Of a stretch of 7,063 bases of DNA, positions 1-4,420 are shown piece after piece. The stretch's first letter is position 1; the number at the start of each line of letters is the position of its first letter. Origin of the DNA: UBA6136 sp044378425 (GTDB lineage Bacteria > Pseudomonadota > Gammaproteobacteria > Methylococcales > Methylococcaceae); the NCBI GenBank assembly GCA_044378425.1, contig JBILXN010000128.1, forward strand, positions 1-7,063, read 5' to 3'. Made by a program: the position numbers and the translations under genes. Below the pieces are notes generated by a model, which saw only the letters and a program-made list of their open reading frames with translations, did not search any database and was not told the origin of the DNA.

Positions 1-173
1 AAGGATCCGCTGGCACAACATTTACCCTCCTTGCGGAATCGATTGCGTCAAGCATAAAGCGTTGGGGGACAGATTCCCGATTCTCGACTGATCGAGGCAA
101 TGCTCGGTGCATTCGGCGGCATCATCATCTTCTTCACGATCGATTCACGAAACTCAGGACTGTAACGGGACAT
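1..173 (-). pseudogene. Decayed HTH transposase (IS OrfA-like), 5' part, broken twice
   Basis: The minus strand encodes an N-terminus starting MSRYSPEFRESIVKKMM, followed by a short helix-turn-helix-like segment (SIASISRESGICPPTLYA). This resembles the DNA-binding first part of IS3/IS911-type transposases (HTH_Tnp_1 superfamily). In relatives as I remember them, TLY-x is followed by Trp and a basic stretch. Here that codon is TGA (48-50), one G-to-A change from TGG. Translation past it gives RNRFRKEGK, then loses sense. Skipping one base near position 20 restores VVPADP, the expected continuation. So a nonsense change and a one-base insertion both disrupt it. I prefer the ATG at 173; ATGs at 182 and 233 are in frame and possible. 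The rest of the gene lies beyond the window edge. The family is inferred from memory of the motif, not from a search. Without the 3' part the element cannot be assigned to a named IS. Confidence 0.7.
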
Positions 174-250
174 TGGCCTCATCTTCCCCACTCGCTCAAA
201 TATAAATTTTACGTTTTCAAGGGAACCGGACATCTATGCTGGCAGAGGGG

Positions 251-327
251 ATTTTTGGCTAAAGTTAATGGTAATAATCCCTGAGGAAATAACGTAGACT
301 TTTTGTTAGGAATCTTTAGCTAAAAAT
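251..327. repeat. 14-bp inverted repeat spanning 77 bp of AT-rich DNA
   Basis: ATTTTTGGCTAAAG at 251-264 is the inverse of CTTTAGCTAAAAAT at 314-327. Thirteen of 14 positions are Watson-Crick pairs and the other is a G-T wobble. The arms are 49 bp apart. The spacer has no ORF of note and I see no flanking target duplication. It could be an operator or looping site for the collagen-like gene downstream, a relic of mobile-element ends beside the decayed transposase, or an RNA stem. The sequence does not decide between these. Confidence 0.45.
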
Positions 328-414
328 AAGCCTGTCGCTCACTCTTCATGTCAAAGTCCTTAAGAGCTAGGATGCGACGACGGTGAAAATGTTTCAATAT
401 GCTTCTAGTTTTCT

Positions 415-434
415 CTGAAGCTAGTTCGCTTCAG
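415..434. promoter_or_regulatory. Perfect 7-bp hairpin just ahead of the collagen-like gene
   Basis: CTGAAGC (415-421), loop TAGTTC, GCTTCAG (428-434) form a perfect stem. It ends 10 bp before the GTG at 445 and about 50 bp before the ATG at 485. CCCCCTTAAA follows instead of a T-run, so it is not a standard intrinsic terminator. If transcribed it would be a 5' leader stem; it could also be a dyad-symmetric protein site. The function is inferred from position only. Confidence 0.35.
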
Positions 435-444
435 CCCCCTTAAA

Positions 445-1446
445 GTGCAGTCCCCGTTCAATCTTGCAACCGGAGTAAAGTTTCATGTTTCCTTCAAAAA
501 AATTAAAGTTTTCAGCCACGCAATCGCCACCACGGTGATTCTGGCTGGCAGTGTTGATGCATTTGCAGTTGATACCGGTCCGACCGGTCCGCGTGGCCCC
601 GCCGGCCCTCGCGGAGTGCAGGGCCTGCCCGGCCCAGCCGGCGGCGTAGGTCCTGCCGGTCTAGCCGGCGCCCGGGGTCCGGCCGGTCAGCAGGGCGTCA
701 CTGGTCCTCGTGGCGCATCAGGTCCGGTGGGCGCAACTGGAGCGAGGGGGCTCATTGGCCCCATCGGCCCGCAAGGTGCCCCGGGTCCGACGGGAGCGCA
801 AGGTCCAGTGGGCGCAGCCGGGGCTATGGGTCCGGCAGGAGCGACCGGGGCTACGGGTCCGACAGGAGCGCAAGGCCCTGCTGGAGCTACTGGCGCTGCG
901 GGTTTGGATGGTGCGCAGGGTCCGCAGGGGGCTGGGGGCGTTAGTTCTTTTCTGATGGTTACAGCGCCTGTGGTTTACTCAGGAACTGTTTTTCCAGGAG
1001 AATTCAATTTCAATCAAATAAAGCACATGTCTTCTTTCGGGAGTGATATATCAATAACTGGCGCAGACGCGACTCACGATGGACACATAATGGTAAGCTC
1101 TGCCGGTAAATACCAAATAACATTTTCAATAAACCCAAATGATAATAATGGTGCAGTTGACGCAGTGAACTCGACTTCATTATCTTTGACCCCCGATCAT
1201 TGTGCCGCAGAACTGACTATTAACAATGGAAACTGGCAAGGAATTGGTGCAACTGCTTTCTACACTGGTGTATTGAATTCCGGAATTTATAAGTACAATA
1301 CAGGTGGGGCGTCAACCGTTTTAAGCCTAAATCAGAACGATAAAATTCAGATAGGCCCAATTCTTGCATGGGAACCATGTGTTGCAGAGGATAATAACGG
1401 CTGGGCCAGAAAAATTGGAACCATAACCGTTGTTAAGCTGAACTAG
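445..1446 (+). CDS. Exported collagen-like (Gly-X-Y) protein with C1q/BclA-like C-terminal domain
   Basis: Numbered from the GTG at 445, the product has 333 residues. A signal peptide has basic residues near 18-21, a hydrophobic core at about 26-36, and likely cleavage after A39-F40-A41. Residues 45-164 are 40 uninterrupted Gly-X-Y triplets, rich in GPR, GPA, GPT and GAT. Residues 165-333 form a separate domain with GKYQITFSI, LNQNDKIQI and a closing TITVVKL strand. These fit a C1q/TNF-like jelly-roll that trimerises such proteins; two cysteines (DHC, EPC) might form a disulfide. Bacterial collagen-like proteins usually form surface trimers used in adhesion; that role is inferred. No membrane anchor or sortase motif is seen. 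The start is doubtful: the GTG has no Shine-Dalgarno and the frame has no ATG before the repeats, whereas a well-placed ATG at 485 is out of frame and could join through the A-run at 496-502. By hand count the repeat DNA is about 75% GC and the C-terminal domain about 42%. Confidence 0.85.
   Translation: MQSPFNLATGVKFHVSFKKIKVFSHAIATTVILAGSVDAFAVDTGPTGPRGPAGPRGVQGLPGPAGGVGPAGLAGARGPAGQQGVTGPRGASGPVGATGARGLIGPIGPQGAPGPTGAQGPVGAAGAMGPAGATGATGPTGAQGPAGATGAAGLDGAQGPQGAGGVSSFLMVTAPVVYSGTVFPGEFNFNQIKHMSSFGSDISITGADATHDGHIMVSSAGKYQITFSINPNDNNGAVDAVNSTSLSLTPDHCAAELTINNGNWQGIGATAFYTGVLNSGIYKYNTGGASTVLSLNQNDKIQIGPILAWEPCVAEDNNGWARKIGTITVVKLN
472..480 (+). promoter_or_regulatory. Shine-Dalgarno for the out-of-frame ATG at 485
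   Basis: GGAGTAAAG sits with its GGAG core 9 nt upstream of ATG 485-487. This is ideal spacing, and it is the best initiation signal in the leader of the collagen-like gene. The ATG opens a 17-codon ORF, MFPSKK-LKFSATQSPPR, that ends at TGA 536-538. That ORF is one base out of register with the collagen-like frame. The other start candidate, GTG 445, is preceded by CCCCCTTAAA and has no such signal. Confidence 0.6.
496..502 (+). other. A7 run: candidate -1 slippery heptamer or phase-variable homopolymer
   Basis: In the frame of ATG 485 the codons read TCA AAA AAA TTA, so the seven A residues make a canonical A_AAA_AAA slippery heptamer. A -1 slip here changes the next codon to ATT and gives MFPSKK followed by IKVFSHAIATTVILAGS, a textbook signal peptide running into the Gly-X-Y repeats. 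Adding one A (A8) would do the same. I see no strong stimulatory stem just downstream. Programmed frameshifting, transcriptional slippage, replication slippage, recent inactivation and sequencing error all remain possible. Confidence 0.45.
577..936 (+). repeat. Collagen-like repeat array, 40 Gly-X-Y triplets
   Basis: This is a 9-bp periodicity (GGN NNN NNN) without interruption, encoding residues 45-164. Basic residues are all Arg and concentrate in the first half (GPR three times, GAR twice); the second half is Ala/Thr/Pro/Gln. Within it, GPTGAQGPVGAAGA (from 784) recurs as GPTGAQGPAGATGA (from 856). This is a 72-bp imperfect tandem copy that suggests growth by duplication. Thr at the third position of GPT and GAT triplets is a possible O-glycosylation site, by analogy with BclA. 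Confidence 0.9.
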
Positions 1447-1527
1447 AAAAAAGTTTATAAACATCTGTATTCGGACTCGGCATATGTGCGAGCCAGAAAG
1501 TATAACGACCGACTATACCTCTTACCC

Positions 1528-1555
1528 GGAAACACCAAACCATCTTGGTGTTTCC
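1528..1555 (+). terminator. Intrinsic-terminator-like stem-loop after the collagen-like gene
   Basis: GGAAACACCAA (1528-1538) pairs perfectly with TTGGTGTTTCC (1545-1555) around a 6-nt loop, an 11-bp stem. It lies about 80 bp past the stop at 1446. The following AGATTTATG is only a weak T-rich tail, so it may terminate partially or mainly protect the mRNA 3' end. On the other strand no U-tract follows. Confidence 0.55.
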
Positions 1556-1939
1556 AGATTTATGTACCGGCTTGATCTCAAGTTCGGACTTCAGAATCCG
1601 GATCCCCTGTAACCTAATCCAGTCGACCCAGCGTCGCTACCGTCCTCTTTTTGACCTTGCCGTTAAGGGCTCTGAACGACTCGACCCGTTGGACGTATGG
1701 GCGGTTTTCGGAGGATGCGACTTTGACAGGCATGCCTCCACCATATCGCAGTAATAGCCATTATCGATGATGATAAAGATATGTTATTGCGTGCCACCAC
1801 AAGGTCACGGCTGCGCCTGAACCTGATTGATTGAAATTAAAGGCGGTTCGGGTCTGAAATCGCCCGGTTTTGGGCGCTAAGTGTCGAAGTCCGGTGGCCC
1901 CGCCGTCAAGTTTCATTGCCTCACCCATTCGGAGTTGCC
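1556..1939. other. Gene-poor stretch, no recognised feature
   Basis: I find no ORF here with both a plausible start signal and protein-like sequence, and no tRNA, CRISPR or IS end I can name. A short CGCCC/GGGCG hairpin lies at 1861-1876. TTGAAA (1831-1836) and TGAAAT (1855-1860) with an 18-bp spacer are a weak sigma70-like pair that could drive the small genes starting at 1940 and 2054. This is too weak to call a promoter. The stretch may be remnant accessory DNA. Confidence 0.3.
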
Positions 1940-2057
1940 ATGATTCCCGCAAAAAATCCATACTACCCAGCATGGGCCACTACCTCATACACCCGCCAGC
2001 CATGACCAGGTACCATTGCCGTATTGGCTGCCCTTTACTCTGCAAGATGAACAATGA
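1940..2057 (+). pseudogene. Possible small frameshifted ORF upstream of the membrane peptide
   Basis: ATG 1940 has a good Shine-Dalgarno (GGAG 1931-1934, 5 nt away). It encodes 21 residues, MIPAKNPYYPAWATTSYTRQP, ending at TGA 2003-2005. Skipping one base at that TGA gives DQVPLPYWLPFTLQDEQ, which ends at TGA 2055-2057. That second stop overlaps the ATG of the membrane protein at 2054 as ATGA, a common sign of translational coupling. The joined product would be 38 residues, Pro/Tyr/Trp-rich, of unknown family. The stop is followed by C, a weak termination context known from the RF2 frameshift site, but the preceding CCA is not obviously slippery. A one-base indel, a sequencing error or plain chance are alternatives. 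Confidence 0.3.
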
Positions 2058-2230
2058 AAACAATAGCGAATGTTCTGATGGGTCTCGGTCTCGCCATGTT
2101 TATGGGCTACTACATCATCGGGCTGCGCTCGGGTGCTGATTTTGTCCATGAGCCGTTTGTGATGTTACCGGGCAGTTTGATGTTGTTGGCGGCAGGTCTG
2201 GTGACGCGTTTCGTTCTGCCCAGGATGTAG
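2054..2230 (+). CDS. Small two-helix membrane protein, 58 aa, function unknown
   Basis: The product begins MKTIANVLMGLGLAMFMGYY and ends LVTRFVLPRM. Two hydrophobic stretches, about residues 4-24 and 36-55, are split by a polar loop (RSGADFVHEP). The topology is therefore a helical hairpin in the inner membrane, with Arg at positions 25, 52 and 57. The single Lys at residue 2 makes a signal peptide conceivable, but the Gly-rich first helix fits a membrane segment better. The Shine-Dalgarno is weak (AAGA at about 2045). The stop codon of a possible upstream small ORF overlaps its ATG, so it may be translated by coupling. It converges on the GH1 gene, leaving 37 bp between the two stops. I do not recognise a family. 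Support comes from clean hydrophobic periodicity and an intact frame over 58 codons; chance is possible but less likely. Confidence 0.6.
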   Translation: MKTIANVLMGLGLAMFMGYYIIGLRSGADFVHEPFVMLPGSLMLLAAGLVTRFVLPRM

Positions 2231-2267
2231 GCCGGTCTATCAGTCGCGTGCACTGACGGGGCAGGCT

Positions 2268-3614
2268 TCAGTCCCAGACCGCCTGTCCATGGCTCGTAAT
2301 GACATCCCGATAGAACAGGGCGCTGGCTTTTGGGCTGCGTCGTTGGGTCTGGTAATCGACGTGGATGAGCCCGAACCGTTTTGAATACCCGTACGCCCAC
2401 TCGAAATTATCCAGCAAAGACCATGCGTAATAGCCCTTCAGGTTGACGCCCTGCATGATGGCCTCATGGGCCGACTGGAGGTGGGCTCTGAAATAATCGA
2501 CGCGCGGCGTATCGGCAATAGGACCATCCTGGGGCGGCGGATCGCTAAAGGCTCCGCCGTTTTCAGTGAGGTACAACGGTATATCGCCGTACCGCCGCTG
2601 TACCCAAAGCAGGCAGCTTTTAATCCCCTCAGGGAACACTTCCCAATCCATCTCGGTATGCGGTGCAGCATTCTGGCGGACGCGTTCGCTACGAAAAGGA
2701 AGGCGCGAAGGCGCGTCCCGGACCACGGAGCGGCTATAATAATTGATGCCCAAAAAATCGATGGGTTCGCGAATCAGTTGGTAGTCTGCCTCGGGAAACA
2801 GCGGTGCCGATCCATAGATATCGGTCAATTCTTCGGGATACTGCCCCAGAAAAACCGGATCAAGGAACTGCCTGTTCATCCACGCGTGTGCCCGCGCCAT
2901 CGCGGCTTGATCTTCAGCACTGTCCGATGCGGCGTACTTGGGCTCAAGATTGACCACCAGGCCAATCTCGCCCTCGCCATCCGCTCTGAAGGCCTGAACG
3001 GCGAGGGCATGCCCCCGTAACAGGTTGTGGGCTGCAAGCCGGGCTTTGGTCATATTCTGCAGACCGGGAGGATGGCTGCCCTGGACATAGCCTTCATGCA
3101 CGATCACCCACGGTTCATTCAGCGTCGACCATTGCGGGATGCGGGTGCCGAACGCCTGAAACAGGGTATGAGCGTAGTCGGCAAACCACAGTGCGCAATC
3201 GCGGTTGCTCCAGCCACCGGCCTCATCAAGTGCCAGTGGCAAATCCCAGTGATGCAGGGTAGGGAAGGGCCTGATGCCCGCCTGCTCTAGCGAGTCGAGC
3301 AGTCTTAGATAAAAATCCAGTCCCTTCTGGTTCAGTTTGCCCCGTCCCGTGGGAAATATCCGGCTCCAGGCCACGCTGAAGCGATAGGCCTTGAGTCCCA
3401 GTGTCTTCATTAACGCCACATCCTCGTCGAACAACCGGTAATGCTCACAGGCCCGTTCACCGGTATCGCCATTGACGATGGTGCCGGGACGCTGGCAAAA
3501 CTGCTGCCAGTTGCTGGGTCCGGCGCCGTCGGCCAGTGGCAAACCCTCAATCTGAAAGGCTGAGGTGGCGGCACCCCATACAAAATCATCTGGAAACGGT
3601 GAGGGCTTGGTCAT
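2268..3614 (-). CDS. Beta-glucosidase / beta-glycosidase, glycoside hydrolase family 1
   Basis: The 448-residue product is a full-length GH1 (beta/alpha)8 barrel enzyme, a retaining exo-glycosidase releasing sugars from the non-reducing ends of beta-glycosides. The N-terminal signature is FVWGAATSAFQIEG (11-24) with Q21. HHWDLP (121-126) holds the sugar-binding His/Trp. TLNEP (164-168) carries the acid/base Glu167, and YLTENGG (348-354) the nucleophile Glu351. WSLLDNFEW (398-406) supplies the glycone-pocket Glu405/Trp406. All expected catalytic positions are intact. No signal peptide is present, so it acts in the cytoplasm. The substrate (gluco-, galacto- or fuco-side, or a phospho-sugar) cannot be read reliably; no sugar transporter or PTS gene is next to it. 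The start follows the conserved N-terminus (MTKPSPFPDDFVWG), although no clear Shine-Dalgarno precedes it. It is transcribed away from the lytic transglycosylase gene and alone on its strand. Confidence 0.93.
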   Translation of the reverse strand: MTKPSPFPDDFVWGAATSAFQIEGLPLADGAGPSNWQQFCQRPGTIVNGDTGERACEHYRLFDEDVALMKTLGLKAYRFSVAWSRIFPTGRGKLNQKGLDFYLRLLDSLEQAGIRPFPTLHHWDLPLALDEAGGWSNRDCALWFADYAHTLFQAFGTRIPQWSTLNEPWVIVHEGYVQGSHPPGLQNMTKARLAAHNLLRGHALAVQAFRADGEGEIGLVVNLEPKYAASDSAEDQAAMARAHAWMNRQFLDPVFLGQYPEELTDIYGSAPLFPEADYQLIREPIDFLGINYYSRSVVRDAPSRLPFRSERVRQNAAPHTEMDWEVFPEGIKSCLLWVQRRYGDIPLYLTENGGAFSDPPPQDGPIADTPRVDYFRAHLQSAHEAIMQGVNLKGYYAWSLLDNFEWAYGYSKRFGLIHVDYQTQRRSPKASALFYRDVITSHGQAVWD

Positions 3615-3776
3615 GGCACGGCGGTAATGGTGGCTGAAAGCGTTCCTGGTACTATCGCCCTGTCGGTCCCGAGTGCCTTGCTGACGAATGCTAAAGAGCA
3701 GGGGATGGGGCCGGTAGGTGAAAAGTGCAGGTTATTGTTCCATACTCCCCGCGCTGTGACCCGGATTTTCCCGCGC
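3615..3776. promoter_or_regulatory. Divergent intergenic region between GH1 and transglycosylase genes
   Basis: These 162 bp separate two genes reading outward, so both promoters should lie here. No convincing -35/-10 pair or operator-like dyad stands out by eye. An open frame runs through it from 3627 in phase with the lipoprotein gene, but its translation has no signal character and looks like chance extension. Confidence 0.35.
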
Positions 3777-4370
3777 ATGAAAACCTTGCTGTTCTCTACC
3801 TTGTTGATTTTGACGGGGTGCTCGACTCTGCCGCCTAAAAACCCTTCCAACATCTGTTCGATCTTCCGCGAGAAGGCTGACTGGTATGACGCCGCGCTGG
3901 ACGCCCAAAAGAACTGGGGCGTACCCGTACCCGTCCAGATGGCGATCATGAAGCAGGAGTCGGCCTTCGTGGACGATGCAAGGCCACCGCGTAACTGGTT
4001 TCTGGGCATCATTCCCCTGTCCCGGCCCACCACCGCTTATGGCTACAGTCAGGCCACCGATGCCACATGGCAGCGCTATCTCGACAGTACCGGCCATAGG
4101 GGTGCCGATCGCGATGATTTCGCCGATGCCGTTGATTTCATCGGCTGGTATACCCAGCAGACGCGCCATGAACTGGGTATCCCCAAAACCGATGCCTATC
4201 GGCAGTACCTTGCTTACCATGAAGGCCAGACCGGTTACCGCAAGGGCAGACACCAGGAAAAACCCTGGCTGCTGGGTATCGCGCGCAACGTACAATCCAA
4301 TGCGGCCCGTTATGACCGACAGCTTGCCAGTTGCTCGGCAGAACTGGCCGACGGCCTCGACCAAGATTAA
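3777..4370 (+). CDS. SLT-type lytic transglycosylase lipoprotein
   Basis: From ATG 3777 the product has 197 residues. MKTLLFSTLLILTGC is a lipoprotein signal with lipobox LTGC. Cys15 is the lipidated residue, and Ser16 at +2 predicts sorting to the outer membrane. The mature part has the soluble lytic transglycosylase pattern: VPVQMAIMKQESAF with catalytic Glu61, AYGYSQATDATW (87-98) as the Gly-Tyr-Ser/Gln motif, and YLAYHEGQTGY (144-154) as the AYN/YHxG-like motif. Such enzymes cleave the MurNAc-GlcNAc bond of peptidoglycan, forming 1,6-anhydroMurNAc. It is small: one domain with no LysM or other binding module. I chose the internal ATG because it starts exactly at the lipoprotein signal; in-frame upstream ATGs at 3627 and 3705 would bury it. 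The Shine-Dalgarno is weak. rlmKL starts 50 bp downstream on the same strand and may be co-transcribed. Confidence 0.85.
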   Translation: MKTLLFSTLLILTGCSTLPPKNPSNICSIFREKADWYDAALDAQKNWGVPVPVQMAIMKQESAFVDDARPPRNWFLGIIPLSRPTTAYGYSQATDATWQRYLDSTGHRGADRDDFADAVDFIGWYTQQTRHELGIPKTDAYRQYLAYHEGQTGYRKGRHQEKPWLLGIARNVQSNAARYDRQLASCSAELADGLDQD

Positions 4371-4374
4371 ACCC

Positions 4375-4398
4375 GGCCCTGCCTGAAGCCTGAGGGCC
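4375..4398 (+). other. Short hairpin between transglycosylase gene and rlmKL
   Basis: GGCCCT (4375-4380) and AGGGCC (4393-4398) form a 6-bp GC-rich stem with a 12-nt loop, 4 bp after the upstream stop. No T-run follows, so it is more likely a weak attenuator or mRNA-end stabiliser than a terminator, if it is functional at all. Confidence 0.25.
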
Positions 4399-4420
4399 AC
4401 TCTGATATGTCCAACCGCCA

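Noticed and set aside
577..936. Periodic repeats as a CRISPR or DNA-level satellite array
   Set aside because: The 9-bp period is explained by Gly-X-Y coding; there are no spacers or palindromic repeats.
710..955. 81-residue plus frame inside the collagen repeats
   Set aside because: It is a frame shadow of the 9-bp periodic array: Arg/Val/Leu-rich with no start signal.
1545..1754. 69-residue plus frame after the collagen-like gene
   Set aside because: Its start is a TTG inside the terminator stem, there is no Shine-Dalgarno, and the translation is not protein-like.
1761..1973. 70-residue minus frame (MLGSMDFLRESW...)
   Set aside because: A GAGG does lie upstream of its ATG, but the composition is nondescript, no family is recognised, and it overlaps the better-supported small plus-strand ORF.
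2231..2267. Bidirectional terminator between convergent stops
   Set aside because: Only a 5-bp TCAGT/ACTGA stem with a 7-nt loop (2240-2256) and no T-run on either strand.
2466..3020. 184-residue plus-strand frame
   Set aside because: It is opposite the GH1 gene and has no domain; GH1 motifs on the minus strand are complete.
3627..3776. 50-residue N-terminal extension of the transglycosylase
   Set aside because: It would place a lipoprotein signal with lipobox in the middle of the protein; ATG 3777 begins exactly at that signal.
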